Origin: Sphingobacterium sp. B16(2022)
GTDB lineage: Bacteria > Bacteroidota > Bacteroidia > Sphingobacteriales > Sphingobacteriaceae
Direction of reading: 5' to 3'
Length of the DNA stretch: 64,000 nt
NCBI RefSeq assembly: GCF_012030425.1
Contig: NZ_JAAUVN010000007.1
Location: 62,001-126,000 of the forward strand
Part shown: in pieces, positions 18,087 to 28,256 of the stretch
Layout of the letters: the number at the start of each line of letters is the position of its first letter
Numbering within the stretch: the stretch's first letter is position 1
Made by a program: the position numbers and the translations under genes
Notes under the pieces: generated by a model
The model's database searches: none
The model's input: only the letters and a program-made list of their open reading frames with translations
Told to the model about the DNA's origin: nothing

Positions 18087-19544
18087 ATGAAGAATTTAAA
18101 ATCAATATTACATGCTATTCCTGTACAGGAGGTAGTCGGTCAACTAGATGTTGAGGTAGTATCGCTTTGCTTTGATTCGCGTCAGGTCGTGTTCGGAAGT
18201 TTGTTTATTGCCGTTAGAGGTGTACATACTGATGGGCATTTATTTATTGAAAAAGCAATTGCATTTGGAGCAAGAGCAGTAATTGTAGAAGAGTTGCCGA
18301 CAGAGACGTTGGATTCTGTTGTTTATATTGTTGTAGCCGATTCAGCATTAGCTTTGGGTATTGTTGCATCTAATTTTTATGATAATCCGTCAAAGAAATT
18401 GAAATTGGTTGGCGTGACGGGAACGAATGGTAAAACAACTGTTGCAACGTTGTTGTTTCAGCTGTTTTCAGAATTGGGTTATCATGTTGGGCTTTTGTCA
18501 ACTGTACAGAATCAGATCGGTGATCGTATTATACCTGCAACACATACAACTCCTGATCCTATTCAATTAAATCACTTATTGAGTGAAATGGTTGAAGAGG
18601 GATGTGATTACTGTTTTATGGAGGTAAGTTCGCATGCAGTAGTGCAACAACGGATTGCAGGTTTGAAATTTACAGGCGCTATTTTTACGAACATTACGCA
18701 TGATCATCTAGATTTTCATAAAACTTTCAGTAGTTACATTAAGGCAAAGAAAAAGTTTTTTGATGATTTAGATACAGCAGCTTTTGCACTGACGAATGAA
18801 GATGATCGTAATGGACAGGTGATGTTGCAAAACACATTTGCTTATAAAAAGACATATGGCTTGCATTCTGGTGCAGATTTTAGTGCTAGAATTGTGGAAA
18901 GTCATTTCGATGGGATGTTGATGAACATCGATGGTCATGATGTTTGGGTGAAATTGGTTGGAGGCTTTAATGCTTATAATTTATTGGCAGTTTATGGAGC
19001 TGCTATTTTGCTGGAGCAAGAAACTGTTCGTGTATTGACTGCAATGAGTGTCTTGACTGGTGCAGAAGGACGTTTTGAAACCATGAAAGCACCGAATGGC
19101 GTCTTCGGAATTGTTGATTATGCACATACACCTGATGCTGTTGAGAATGTATTGCAGACCATTGAAAAATTACGTAATGAGAGTCAGCAGATTATTACGG
19201 TACTGGGATGTGGTGGTGATCGTGATAAAACAAAAAGACCCGAGATGTCACAGTCGGCATTACGTTATAGTGATCGTCTGATTATTACATCAGATAACCC
19301 AAGAACGGAAGATCCGCTTGTTATTATCAAAGAGATGGAAGCGGGTGTTGCTCCTGAGCAAAAGAGTAAAGTTTTGTCTATTGCCGATCGTAAAGAGGCT
19401 ATCCGAGTAGCATATCAATTGGCTAAGCCAGGTGATATTATTGTGATAGCTGGAAAAGGACATGAAAAGTATCAAGAAGTGAATGGTGTACGCCATCATT
19501 TTGATGATAAAGAAATTTTAGAATTAACATTTAACGAAGAATAA
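18087..19544 (+). CDS. murE: UDP-N-acetylmuramoyl-tripeptide synthetase MurE
   Basis: MurE adds the third stem-peptide residue (meso-diaminopimelate in Gram-negatives, by family knowledge) to UDP-MurNAc-L-Ala-D-Glu. The 485-residue protein has an N-terminal UDP-binding domain ([15 protein letters not shown]), the ATPase loop [10 protein letters not shown] (about 110-119), the central ligase domain with [10 protein letters not shown], and a C-terminal domain. That last domain has DNPRTEDP, the DNPR-type motif that marks meso-DAP-specific MurE. It starts two bases after the ftsI stop and ends four bases before mraY. Confidence 0.97.
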   Translation: MKNLKSILHAIPVQEVVGQLDVEVVSLCFDSRQVVFGSLFIAVRGVHTDGHLFIEKAIAFGARAVIVEELPTETLDSVVYIVVADSALALGIVASNFYDNPSKKLKLVGVTGTNGKTTVATLLFQLFSELGYHVGLLSTVQNQIGDRIIPATHTTPDPIQLNHLLSEMVEEGCDYCFMEVSSHAVVQQRIAGLKFTGAIFTNITHDHLDFHKTFSSYIKAKKKFFDDLDTAAFALTNEDDRNGQVMLQNTFAYKKTYGLHSGADFSARIVESHFDGMLMNIDGHDVWVKLVGGFNAYNLLAVYGAAILLEQETVRVLTAMSVLTGAEGRFETMKAPNGVFGIVDYAHTPDAVENVLQTIEKLRNESQQIITVLGCGGDRDKTKRPEMSQSALRYSDRLIITSDNPRTEDPLVIIKEMEAGVAPEQKSKVLSIADRKEAIRVAYQLAKPGDIIVIAGKGHEKYQEVNGVRHHFDDKEILELTFNEE

Positions 19545-19548
19545 GAAT

Positions 19549-20793
19549 ATGTTGTACCATTTATTCACATGGTTAAACGAATACGTGCACATTCCAGGAG
19601 CTGGACTGTTTCAGTATATTTCTTTCAGAACATCGATGGCGGTGATTGCATCATTGATCATCACGACTGTCTTTGGAGGAAAACTGATTCAGGTACTTCA
19701 GAATAAGCAAGTGGGAGAGACCATCCGTGATTTAGGATTAGAGGGGGAGAAAAAGAAACAAGGTACACCAACTATGGGTGGTTTGATTATTATTGCAGGT
19801 ATTCTAATTCCGACTTTATTGTTTGCGAAGCTGACGAATATTTATGTCATCATTATGATCGTTGCTACACTTTGGATGGGAGCTGTCGGATTTTTGGATG
19901 ATTATATTAAAGTATTTCGTCATAATAAGGAAGGTCTGGCTGGCCGTTTTAAGGTAATCGGTCAAACTGGTCTAGGTATTTTCATTGCATGTACAATGTA
20001 TTTTCATCCAGAAATTGTCGTACGTCAAAATGTTGCATCACCTACTTCGACTAAACCTGTTGAGGTTGTGATCAATCAGAGTACCGGTGAGAAGACTTAT
20101 GCAGAGAATGTGAAATCATCGAAAACAAATATTCCTTTTTATAAGAATAACGAATTTGACTATGCTAAAGTGTTTAAGGTATTTGGACTTAATAGTAATG
20201 TTTTAACGTTTATTGTATTCTTGGTCGTTGTAGTATTTATTGTGACAGCGGTATCTAATGGTGCAAATATCACAGATGGTATTGATGGTTTAGCAACGGG
20301 TACTTCTGCAATTATTGGTGTTACACTAGCCATTTTAGCTTATGTGTCCGGTAACGTTATTTTTTCAGACTACCTGAATATCATGTATATTCCTAATTCG
20401 GGAGAGCTTGTGATTTTTGCAGGTGCTTTTGTTGGGGCATGCGTTGGCTTTTTATGGTACAATACTTATCCTGCTCAGGTATTTATGGGAGATACGGGTA
20501 GTTTGGCTATTGGTGGTATTATTGCCGCTTTTGCGATTTTGATCCGTAAAGAACTGCTGATCCCGATATTGTGCGGTGTTTTCTTATTGGAACTGGTTTC
20601 TGTTATTTTGCAGGTTTCTTATTTTAAATACACAAAGAAAAAATATGGTGAGGGAAGACGTATTTTCTTAATGTCTCCTTTGCATCATCATTTTCAAAAG
20701 AAAGGTTATCATGAAGCTAAGATTGTAACCCGGTTTGTGATTGTTGGAATTATTTTGGCCATTTTGACCATCGTAACATTAAAAATTAGATAA
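19549..20793 (+). CDS. mraY: Phospho-N-acetylmuramoyl-pentapeptide transferase MraY
   Basis: MraY makes lipid I by transferring phospho-MurNAc-pentapeptide to undecaprenyl phosphate at the inner membrane. The 414-residue polytopic protein shows the signature acidic motifs [23 protein letters not shown] and [12 protein letters not shown], and the C-terminal [13 protein letters not shown] loop. It is longer than the roughly 360 residues of E. coli MraY. The extra length is a hydrophilic insertion at about 160-205 ([11 protein letters not shown]-like region, [10 protein letters not shown]), which is common in Bacteroidota. Spacing to both neighbours is four bases. Confidence 0.97.
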   Translation: MLYHLFTWLNEYVHIPGAGLFQYISFRTSMAVIASLIITTVFGGKLIQVLQNKQVGETIRDLGLEGEKKKQGTPTMGGLIIIAGILIPTLLFAKLTNIYVIIMIVATLWMGAVGFLDDYIKVFRHNKEGLAGRFKVIGQTGLGIFIACTMYFHPEIVVRQNVASPTSTKPVEVVINQSTGEKTYAENVKSSKTNIPFYKNNEFDYAKVFKVFGLNSNVLTFIVFLVVVVFIVTAVSNGANITDGIDGLATGTSAIIGVTLAILAYVSGNVIFSDYLNIMYIPNSGELVIFAGAFVGACVGFLWYNTYPAQVFMGDTGSLAIGGIIAAFAILIRKELLIPILCGVFLLELVSVILQVSYFKYTKKKYGEGRRIFLMSPLHHHFQKKGYHEAKIVTRFVIVGIILAILTIVTLKIR

Positions 20794-20797
20794 CAGT

Positions 20798-22171
20798 ATG
20801 GCGAACATTTCATCAACATATTATCCACAGTCGGGAAAACTAATCGTTCTTGGAGCAGGTGAGAGTGGTGTAGGTACTGCTATACTGGCAAAACAGAAAG
20901 GTTTTGATGTTTTTGTTTCTGATATGGGAATGATTGCATCGCACTATAAAGTGCAGCTGGATGAAGAACAGATTACTTATGAGGAGGGCACTCATACCGA
21001 GAAACGTATTTTATTGGCGGATCTTGTTGTGAAAAGTCCCGGTATTCCGGAACATGCTCCTTTAGTCATTGCGTTGAAAGCTAAACATATTCCTGTTATT
21101 GCAGAAATAGAATTTGCTGCACAATATACCGACGCTAAATTGATCTGTATTACGGGATCAAATGGGAAATCGACCACTACCATGTTGACCTATGAGATGC
21201 TGAAGCATGCAGGTAAACATGTAGGATTAGCAGGAAATATCGGTAAAAGCTTTGCGCTGCAAGTCGCACGTGAGCAATTTGATGTTTATGTATTGGAAAT
21301 TTCGAGCTTTATGCTGGATGATATGTACCAATTTAGAGCAGACATCGCTGTTATTTTGAATATTACCGCTGATCATCTGGATCGTTATGATTATAAGGTG
21401 GAGAATTACGTGGATTCTAAGTTTCGAATGATTCAAAATCAGACAAAAGACGATTACTTCATTTATTGTCTTGATGATCCACAAACAGCAGCAGGTTTAA
21501 AAAGACATCATACTGCAGCAATGCATTTGCCTTTTACACAGGAACAAAAAGTAGAATTTGGAGCATATTTGACTTCAATTAAAGATATTATAATTAACAT
21601 ACCTAATAGCGATACATTTACTATGAGAACGGAAGAGTTGTCTTTGACAGGGAAACACAATGTGTACAACAATATGGCTTCTGGCCTTATTGCTAAGGTT
21701 CAAGAGTTGAGAAATCAAGCTATGAAGGAAAGTATGAGCTCATATGTTAATATTGCACATCGTTTGGAGCAAGTAGCTTGTATAGGTGGCGTTAATTATA
21801 TTAATGATTCAAAAGCAACCAATGTTAACTCGGTTTGGTATGCTTTGGAAAGTGTATCCACACCTATCGTTTTGATGTTAGGTGGCGTGGATAAGGGCAA
21901 TGATTATGAAATGTTGCGCGATTTAGTTAAAAATAAAGTACGTGCTATTGTTTGTATCGGCAAAGATAATACGGCTATTCACGCCGCATTTGAAGATGAT
22001 ACGGAATTGATCGTAAACAGTTCTTCTATGAAAGATGCGGTGCAATTAGCATCTCATTTGGCTCAAAAAGGAGATACGGTATTGTTGTCACCAGCGTGTG
22101 CAAGTTTTGACTGGTTTAAAAATTACGAAGATCGCGGTGATAAATTTAAAGCCGCAGTGATGGAGTTGTAG
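20798..22171 (+). CDS. murD: UDP-N-acetylmuramoylalanine--D-glutamate ligase MurD
   Basis: MurD adds D-Glu to UDP-MurNAc-L-Ala. The 457-residue protein starts with a Rossmann-type nucleotide loop (LIVLGAGESGVG), then the ATPase loop ITGSNGKSTTT. It carries NITADHLDRYD in the central domain and INDSKATN plus LLSPACASFD in the C-terminal domain, all MurD hallmarks. It is in the cluster's normal position. A 35-base gap to ftsW is the largest within this part of the operon but contains no terminator. Confidence 0.96.
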   Translation: MANISSTYYPQSGKLIVLGAGESGVGTAILAKQKGFDVFVSDMGMIASHYKVQLDEEQITYEEGTHTEKRILLADLVVKSPGIPEHAPLVIALKAKHIPVIAEIEFAAQYTDAKLICITGSNGKSTTTMLTYEMLKHAGKHVGLAGNIGKSFALQVAREQFDVYVLEISSFMLDDMYQFRADIAVILNITADHLDRYDYKVENYVDSKFRMIQNQTKDDYFIYCLDDPQTAAGLKRHHTAAMHLPFTQEQKVEFGAYLTSIKDIIINIPNSDTFTMRTEELSLTGKHNVYNNMASGLIAKVQELRNQAMKESMSSYVNIAHRLEQVACIGGVNYINDSKATNVNSVWYALESVSTPIVLMLGGVDKGNDYEMLRDLVKNKVRAIVCIGKDNTAIHAAFEDDTELIVNSSSMKDAVQLASHLAQKGDTVLLSPACASFDWFKNYEDRGDKFKAAVMEL

Positions 22172-22206
22172 TGGATATAGGTTTTATAAATCTAAAGTAA
22201 TTAAAT

Positions 22207-23415
22207 ATGGTAGAGCATCTACTTTCTAAATTAAAGGGCGACCGTTGGATATGGATTATTGTAATCCTGCTTTCGGGCTGGTCTTTGTTAGCGGTCTACA
22301 GTTCTGTAGGAACGTTGGCATATAAAGAAGGTAAGGGAACAGAATTATATCTGTTCAAGCACTTCTCTTTAATTGCTGTTGGTTTTGTGTTGATGTATTT
22401 ATCGCATAAACTGGATTACCGTTATTATGCAGGTATTTCCAAATTGTTGATGGCGATAACGGTTCCATTGCTTTTATATACATTGATTTTTGGAAGTAAG
22501 GTGAATGATGCAAGTCGTTGGGTTACGATCCCTGTGATTAATCAGACTTTTCAAACTTCCGATTTGGCAAAGTTGGCATTGATTACGTTCTTAGCTCGTA
22601 TGTTGTCTAGGAAGCAAGAGGAGATAAAAGATGTCAAGAAATCATTTATTCCGATCATGGGTGCTGTTTGTGGTGTCTTTGTTTTAATTGCTTGGGCGAA
22701 TATGTCTACAGCAATTATGTTGTTTGGGGTATGTGTATTACTGCTCTTAATTGGGCGTATTAGTTTTAAGCAGATCGCTATTGTATCTGCCGGTGTGGTA
22801 TTGCTCGGAATAATTGTTGTTTCGATCGGTCCAAGACGAGCAACTTATTACAGTCGTGTCAAGTCTTTTATCGGGGTTGAAAAAGATAAACAGGAAGGTA
22901 TGCCTGTTTCATTTCAGGATGATAAAAACTATCAGGCTAATAATGCGAAGATTGCAATAGCGACGGGAGGTGTTTTTGGTAAAGGACCAGGTAATAGTAT
23001 TCAGAGAAATGTATTGCCACACCCTTATTCGGATTTTATATTTGCCATCATCATTGAAGAATATGGAACAATAGGCGGTGTCGTCTTAATTTTTCTATAT
23101 CTCGCTTTGATGTATAGATGTATTCGTATTGTGACATTAAGCCCTAAAGCATTTGGTGCTTTTTTAGCCGCAGGGCTAGGCTTTAGTTTGACTATTCAAG
23201 CATTTGCGAATATGGCAGTAGCAGTAGGTTTGGGTCCGGTGACCGGTGTTCCGCTTCCCTTAGTGAGTATGGGAGGAACATCAATTCTATTTACCAGTAT
23301 TGCATTAGGAATTATCTTAAGTGTAAGTAGAAATATTGAAGAGTTAAAAGGTAAACAGGAATTGGATGAACGACCAAAGGAAAAAAGAGTGGTCGTTGGT
23401 ACGATTCCAGTATAA
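22207..23415 (+). CDS. ftsW: Septal peptidoglycan glycosyltransferase FtsW (SEDS family)
   Basis: FtsW is the SEDS-family polymerase that, with FtsI, builds septal glycan from lipid II. The 402-residue protein has about ten membrane segments. Family residues are visible in DASRWVTIPVINQTFQTSDLAKLAL, in the large periplasmic loop region (GPGNSIQRNVLPHPYSDFIFAII), and in the GLGPVTGVPLPLVSMGGTS segment near the end, which is the SEDS signature. Position between murD and murG favours FtsW over RodA. Confidence 0.95.
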   Translation: MVEHLLSKLKGDRWIWIIVILLSGWSLLAVYSSVGTLAYKEGKGTELYLFKHFSLIAVGFVLMYLSHKLDYRYYAGISKLLMAITVPLLLYTLIFGSKVNDASRWVTIPVINQTFQTSDLAKLALITFLARMLSRKQEEIKDVKKSFIPIMGAVCGVFVLIAWANMSTAIMLFGVCVLLLLIGRISFKQIAIVSAGVVLLGIIVVSIGPRRATYYSRVKSFIGVEKDKQEGMPVSFQDDKNYQANNAKIAIATGGVFGKGPGNSIQRNVLPHPYSDFIFAIIIEEYGTIGGVVLIFLYLALMYRCIRIVTLSPKAFGAFLAAGLGFSLTIQAFANMAVAVGLGPVTGVPLPLVSMGGTSILFTSIALGIILSVSRNIEELKGKQELDERPKEKRVVVGTIPV

Positions 23416-23427
23416 AAGATATAAAGA

Positions 23428-24531
23428 ATGGCTATACGTGTGATCATAAGTGGTGGTGGTACTGGCGGACATATTTTTCCGGCAGTAGCAATTGCTAATG
23501 CACTAAAAGCATTGGATCCGCAAAATGAAATTCTTTTTGTTGGAGCTAACGGCCGTATGGAAATGGAGAAAGTTCCAGCAGCAGGTTATAAAATTGCGGG
23601 ATTAGATATTCAAGGGATCAATAGACAACAGTTTTGGAAAAATATATTTTTACCGTTCAAGCTGTTTAAAAGCATGAACAAAGCACGTAAAATTGTCCGT
23701 GAGTTTAAACCTGATGTAGCTGTTGGTGTTGGTGGTTTTGCTTCTGGCCCCTTATTGATGGTAGCAAATCGATTGCATATACCAACACTCGTACAAGAAC
23801 AAAATTCTTATGCGGGAGTTACCAATAAGCGCTTAGGAAATAAGGCAGCTAAGATTTGTGTTGCTTATGAAGGTATGGAACAATTTTTTCCAGCAGAGAG
23901 ATTATTGTTAACGGGTAATCCGATTCGCCGTGCTTCTATTGAGATTGAAGGTAAGCGTGAAGAAGCGTTGGCCTTTTTTGGATTAGATGCTGATAAAAAG
24001 ACAATTTTAGTCACGGGTGGCAGTCTAGGAGCACGTACTTTGAATGAAAGTGTAATGGCTTCTCTCGGGAAGTTTGATGATGCAAATATACAAGTGATAT
24101 GGCAGTGTGGAAGTTACTATTTCGATAAATTAAGTCAAGAATTGAAAGATAAACTTTCTGGTCGTGTTCATATGCTTGCTTTCTTGCAACGTATGGATTA
24201 CGCTTATGCAGCGGCTGATATGATTATTGGCCGTGCAGGTGCTGGAACGATCTCAGAACTATGTGTGGTTGGTAAGCCGGTAATATTGGTTCCTTCGCCC
24301 AATGTAGCGGAAGATCATCAAACAAAAAATGCGATGGCTTTGGTGAATAAACATGCGGCGGTATTAGTTAAGGATAACGAGGCAAAAGCAACATTATTTG
24401 ACACAGCTATTGCTTTGCTCGGTAATGAATCTGAATCGAAAGCTTTGGCTCAAAATATAAAGAAATTAGCGCTTCTTGATGCGGACGTAGTCATTGCAAA
24501 AGAAGTTATAAAATTGGCAAATAAAAGGTAG
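23428..24531 (+). CDS. murG: Lipid II synthase MurG (GlcNAc transferase)
   Basis: MurG transfers GlcNAc from UDP-GlcNAc to lipid I on the cytoplasmic membrane face. The 367-residue GT-B enzyme has the N-terminal glycine-rich loop IISGGGTGGHIFPAVAIA and the second conserved loop VGVGGFASGPLL. It also has LVQEQNSYAGVTNK, the C-terminal loop VTGGSLGART, and the donor-binding GRAGAGTISEL and EDHQTKNA stretches. Length is normal. Confidence 0.97.
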   Translation: MAIRVIISGGGTGGHIFPAVAIANALKALDPQNEILFVGANGRMEMEKVPAAGYKIAGLDIQGINRQQFWKNIFLPFKLFKSMNKARKIVREFKPDVAVGVGGFASGPLLMVANRLHIPTLVQEQNSYAGVTNKRLGNKAAKICVAYEGMEQFFPAERLLLTGNPIRRASIEIEGKREEALAFFGLDADKKTILVTGGSLGARTLNESVMASLGKFDDANIQVIWQCGSYYFDKLSQELKDKLSGRVHMLAFLQRMDYAYAAADMIIGRAGAGTISELCVVGKPVILVPSPNVAEDHQTKNAMALVNKHAAVLVKDNEAKATLFDTAIALLGNESESKALAQNIKKLALLDADVVIAKEVIKLANKR

Positions 24532-24536
24532 AAATA

Positions 24537-25892
24537 ATGAAAATTGACGCAATCAAACAAGTATATCTTATTGGGATAGGTGGAATTGGAATGAGTGGAC
24601 TTGCTCGTTATTTTGCTCACTTAGGATGCGTAGTGAAGGGATATGATCGTACGGAAACGGAATTGACTAAAACATTAGTGTCAGAAGGAATTGAAATTTC
24701 GTATGTTGATGATGTCAATACGATAGATCCGATATTTAATATTTCTAATGAAGAAACATTAATCATTTTTACTCCTGCTATTCCTAAAGATTCTAAAATT
24801 AAACATCATCTGGAAGAAGTAGGGCATACGCTACATAAGAGATCTGAAGTTTTAGGCATCATTAGTGAAAGTCGTTTTACAATTGGTGTGGCGGGTACAC
24901 ATGGTAAAACGACAACTTCTACCATGGTGGCCCACATATTAAAGGATAGTGGTTTTGACTGCTCTGCTTTTCTAGGCGGTATCAGTTCCAATTACGATAC
25001 AAATGTTTTGTATGGTAATAATGATGTGGTCGTCGTAGAAGCGGATGAATATGATCGCTCATTCTTAACCTTACATCCTAATATAGCTATTGTGACTTCA
25101 GCTGATGCTGATCATTTGGATATTTATGGTGATGCAAGCCAACTTTTGACGACTTTTCAAATGTATTTGGATCGAGTTGTTGAAGGTGGTACGCGTATTG
25201 TTAAGAAGGGTTTACCTTTTGAAAGTCAAATCTCGTATTCTGGACATGATGTTGCAGATGTTTATGCTTCTAATGTACATGTTAAAGATGGAGAATTTTA
25301 TTTTGATTACATTTCAGGAGATGCAAAGATTGAAGATATTCATTTGGGAATACCGGGCACGCATAATGTTGAAAATGCTGTAGCGGCAATAACTGTTGCC
25401 CGTATTTTGGGTATTGCAGATGATAAAATAAAAGTTGCACTAACGAATTTTAGAGGTGTTAAAAGACGTTTTGAATATATCGTAAGAAGTCCGTCTGCTA
25501 TTTATGTAGATGATTATGCACATCATCCGGAAGAGTTGCGTGCATTTTTGAGCTCGATGCGTAAGCTATATCCGAATAAGAAGTTGACAGTTGTATTTCA
25601 GCCACATCTCTTTACGAGAACCCGTGATTTTATAGAAGGATTTGCAGAAGTGCTTTCTATGGCAGATCGTGTACTACTTATGGAAATCTATCCTGCTCGT
25701 GAATTACCTATCGAAGGTGTAAATTCATCTTGGTTGTTGAGTAAAATCACGGCACCGGAAAAAGCTGTTGTTACAGCCGAGGAAGTATTGGCAATTGCTC
25801 AGTGTGAAAAACTGGAATTGTTGGTGACAGTTGGAGCTGGTGATATTGATAAATTAGTAAAACCATTGAAGGAAATTTTAGCACATGCTTAA
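24537..25892 (+). CDS. murC: UDP-N-acetylmuramate--L-alanine ligase MurC
   Basis: MurC adds L-Ala to UDP-MurNAc, the first amino acid of the stem peptide. The 451-residue protein has the N-terminal loop VYLIGIGGIGMSGLAR, the ATPase loop VAGTHGKTTTS, the central SADADHLDIYGD motif and the C-terminal YVDDYAHHPEE and FQPHLFTRTRDF motifs. The GTHGKT variant with His is typical for MurC. Its 3' end overlaps ftsQ by 8 bases. Confidence 0.97.
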   Translation: MKIDAIKQVYLIGIGGIGMSGLARYFAHLGCVVKGYDRTETELTKTLVSEGIEISYVDDVNTIDPIFNISNEETLIIFTPAIPKDSKIKHHLEEVGHTLHKRSEVLGIISESRFTIGVAGTHGKTTTSTMVAHILKDSGFDCSAFLGGISSNYDTNVLYGNNDVVVVEADEYDRSFLTLHPNIAIVTSADADHLDIYGDASQLLTTFQMYLDRVVEGGTRIVKKGLPFESQISYSGHDVADVYASNVHVKDGEFYFDYISGDAKIEDIHLGIPGTHNVENAVAAITVARILGIADDKIKVALTNFRGVKRRFEYIVRSPSAIYVDDYAHHPEELRAFLSSMRKLYPNKKLTVVFQPHLFTRTRDFIEGFAEVLSMADRVLLMEIYPARELPIEGVNSSWLLSKITAPEKAVVTAEEVLAIAQCEKLELLVTVGAGDIDKLVKPLKEILAHA

Positions 25893-26727
25893 ATATTTAC
25901 ACAACATACGATGGAATCGCGTATTATATTTATCACTCTTTTTTTTAGGTGTGATAGCTGTAATCATTGTGATGTCCTTGGTCAATCGCAAAGATGACCT
26001 TCAAGTATGTCGTGAGGTAAATATTTTTATTGAAGGAAAAGAAGCTTTTATTGATCAAGGAGATATCTCTGCGCTTATCAGTAAAAGTTATGGCAATATA
26101 ATTGGTAAGCCATTACTTGATATTCCTTTAGAAAAGATCGAAAAAACGTTGAAAAAGTTGCCTTACGTATCTAAGGCAACGGTTCATTTGGATATGGATG
26201 GTATTCTAGCCATTAATATCGCGCAACGGGAAGTCGTTATGCGTGTCATTAATAAGAATGGTCGGGAATATTATATCGATTTAAATGGATTGAAGGTACC
26301 AACTACATTGAAATATGTACCTCATGTCATGATTGCAACAGGTAATATTGAAGAGGGGTATAAGAATCCTTTGGATTCGATTAACTCTACACTGGTAAAG
26401 GATTTATTACGAGTGACACAGTTTATCGAAAATGATGAGCTGTGGAGCAATCAAGTTGTACAGGTATTTGTTAACAATGATAAAGATATTGAATTGGTAC
26501 CTCGAGTCGGAAATCAGCAGCTTGTTATCGGCACTGCCGATTCTTTAGACCAAAAGTTTAGTTTGTTGCAGACATTTTATAAAGAAATAATCCCTAAAGT
26601 CGGGGTTGACGCTTACAATAAAGTGAATGTAAAATATGCAGGTCAAATTATTTGTGAAAAACGTGGTGTTTGGACATTTGATGATCTGCATAATCCGGAG
26701 AAGAAAGTAAAGAATAACACATTATAG
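25885..26727 (+). CDS. ftsQ: Division protein FtsQ
   Basis: FtsQ links the cytoplasmic ring to the FtsWI synthase and binds FtsB/FtsL. The 280-residue bitopic protein has a short basic cytoplasmic head, one membrane segment (about 14-33), a POTRA domain (about 40-115, with ISALISKSYGNIIGKPLLDI and LPYVSKATVHLD), and an FtsQ beta-domain that ends in a basic tail. Similarity to E. coli FtsQ is low, but the topology, the POTRA fold and the position between murC and ftsA make the call secure. It overlaps murC by 8 bases and precedes ftsA by 24. Confidence 0.9.
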   Translation: MLKYLHNIRWNRVLYLSLFFLGVIAVIIVMSLVNRKDDLQVCREVNIFIEGKEAFIDQGDISALISKSYGNIIGKPLLDIPLEKIEKTLKKLPYVSKATVHLDMDGILAINIAQREVVMRVINKNGREYYIDLNGLKVPTTLKYVPHVMIATGNIEEGYKNPLDSINSTLVKDLLRVTQFIENDELWSNQVVQVFVNNDKDIELVPRVGNQQLVIGTADSLDQKFSLLQTFYKEIIPKVGVDAYNKVNVKYAGQIICEKRGVWTFDDLHNPEKKVKNNTL

Positions 26728-26751
26728 TATACAGCATCAATACAGAATATT

Positions 26752-28116
26752 ATGAATCCAAAATCAGCAGAAATCGAAAGAGAGAACCCAATTATTGTGG
26801 GACTCGATATTGGTACAACCAAGATTTGCGTTACAGTTGGAAGACGTAGTGGCGGAAATAAAATAGAACTTTTAGGCGTTGGTAAAGCAGATTCGGCAGG
26901 AGTAAGCCGAGGTGTGGTCGCGAACATTCAAAAAACGGTGAGCAGCATTCTTGAAGCGGTTGAAATAGCCGAAAATCAATCAAATGTTGATATCAAAGTG
27001 GTGAATGTTGGTATTGCTGGCCAACATATCAAAAGTATTCAACATCGTGGTATTTTTACCAAGACTGATAGCGATGATGAAGTTACAAGAAAAGATATTG
27101 AACGTCTTATTTCGGATATGTATAAATTAGTGTTGCCTCCTGGAGAAGAAATTATCCATGTGTTGCCGCAGGAATTTACGATCGATAATGAGCCGGGTAT
27201 TCGAGAACCGATCGGTATGGCAGGACGTCGCATTGAAGCGAATTTCCATATTATTTCGGGACGTGTTACGGATATTCGAAATATTAAAAGATGTATTGAT
27301 AATTCAAATTTAGAGGTTTCAGAATTAATTCTTGAACCTTTGGCATCATCTGAAGCTGTATTGGATGATGACGAAAAAAATGCTGGTGTTGTTTTAGTTG
27401 ATATTGGAGGAGGTACTACAGACGTAGCGATTTTCCATGAAGGAATCATTCGTCACACTGCTGTAATTCCTTTAGGAGGGAATATCGTGACGGAAGATAT
27501 TCGTCAAGGTTGTTCTGTATTGAGAAGTCAAGCTGAGTTGTTAAAAACACGATTCGGATCTGCATTAGCTGATGAAAATAAGGAAAACGAAGTAATTTGT
27601 GTTCCCGGATTAAAAGGTCGTGAACCTAAAGAGATTTCAGTAAAAAATCTTGCATACATTATTCAAGCACGTATGGAGGAGATTATTGAACATGTGTACT
27701 ATGAGATCAAATCTTCTGGTTATGAAAATAAACTGATCGGTGGAATCGTTATTACTGGAGGTGGTGCCCAATTGAAACATTTGGTACAACTTGTTGAATA
27801 TATCACTGGCATTGATTGCCGTATCGGTTTTCCTAATGAATACTTGGCAAAAAATGAAGTTTTGCCAAAGGCTTTGTATGAAGAATTGAAAAGTCCATTA
27901 TATGCTACCAGTATAGGTTTGTTGATGAAGGGTATTCAGGCGCACGAGGATGAAGTAGAGACCAGAAGAGCGCCTAAAGTTGTAAAGAAGGATGTTGAGT
28001 CTGTGAAAGAGGTCGGCGAGCAACAACAGAAGGAGCATGGTTTGCTAACATGGTTCAAAAAATTAATGAAGGATGGCAATGAAATTGATGATGCCACTTT
28101 CTTGGATAAAAAATAG
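26752..28116 (+). CDS. ftsA: Actin-like division protein FtsA
   Basis: FtsA is the actin-family ATPase that tethers FtsZ filaments to the membrane. The 454-residue protein has phosphate-1 (VGLDIGTTKICV), the SHS2/1C region, phosphate-2 (VLVDIGGGTTDVAIF) and the adenosine motif (GGIVITGGGAQLKHL). The C-terminus is longer than in E. coli FtsA. It carries a charged linker (about 390-430) before an amphipathic segment LLTWFKKLMKD, probably the membrane-targeting helix. It is followed by a structured 140-base gap and then ftsZ. Confidence 0.96.
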   Translation: MNPKSAEIERENPIIVGLDIGTTKICVTVGRRSGGNKIELLGVGKADSAGVSRGVVANIQKTVSSILEAVEIAENQSNVDIKVVNVGIAGQHIKSIQHRGIFTKTDSDDEVTRKDIERLISDMYKLVLPPGEEIIHVLPQEFTIDNEPGIREPIGMAGRRIEANFHIISGRVTDIRNIKRCIDNSNLEVSELILEPLASSEAVLDDDEKNAGVVLVDIGGGTTDVAIFHEGIIRHTAVIPLGGNIVTEDIRQGCSVLRSQAELLKTRFGSALADENKENEVICVPGLKGREPKEISVKNLAYIIQARMEEIIEHVYYEIKSSGYENKLIGGIVITGGGAQLKHLVQLVEYITGIDCRIGFPNEYLAKNEVLPKALYEELKSPLYATSIGLLMKGIQAHEDEVETRRAPKVVKKDVESVKEVGEQQQKEHGLLTWFKKLMKDGNEIDDATFLDKK

Positions 28117-28177
28117 TTTTCAACACTTTATGTTTTTTTCCACATTTTAAACATTTGTGGAAAAAAATTGTTGAAAA
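28117..28177. promoter_or_regulatory. Nested palindrome with two inverted DnaA-box-like sequences in the ftsA-ftsZ gap
   Basis: The inner stem pairs 28133-28144 with 28156-28167 (12 of 12) around an 11-base loop. An outer stem pairs 28117-28125 with 28169-28177 (9 of 9). The inner arms contain TTTTCCACA (28136-28144) and its complement (28156-28164), both fitting the DnaA-box consensus TTWTNCACA. The first base lies directly after the ftsA stop. A short A-run follows on the plus strand, so a terminator or attenuator is less likely than a binding site or processing hairpin. DnaA binding is inference. Confidence 0.5.
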
Positions 28178-28256
28178 TATGTTATTATTACATTACGAAT
28201 ATTGAGTTTAGGTGAAGTTTGTACTGAAGTCATTATGAGTTAAATAGGGATAAGTT

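Noticed and set aside
27039-27449. Antisense open frame of 136 codons within ftsA
   Set aside because: It is a shadow of the ftsA coding frame without family similarity.
28133-28167. The ftsA-ftsZ hairpin as a Rho-independent terminator
   Set aside because: The left arm carries the T-run and an A-run follows the right arm, the opposite of a plus-strand terminator; no minus-strand gene ends there.
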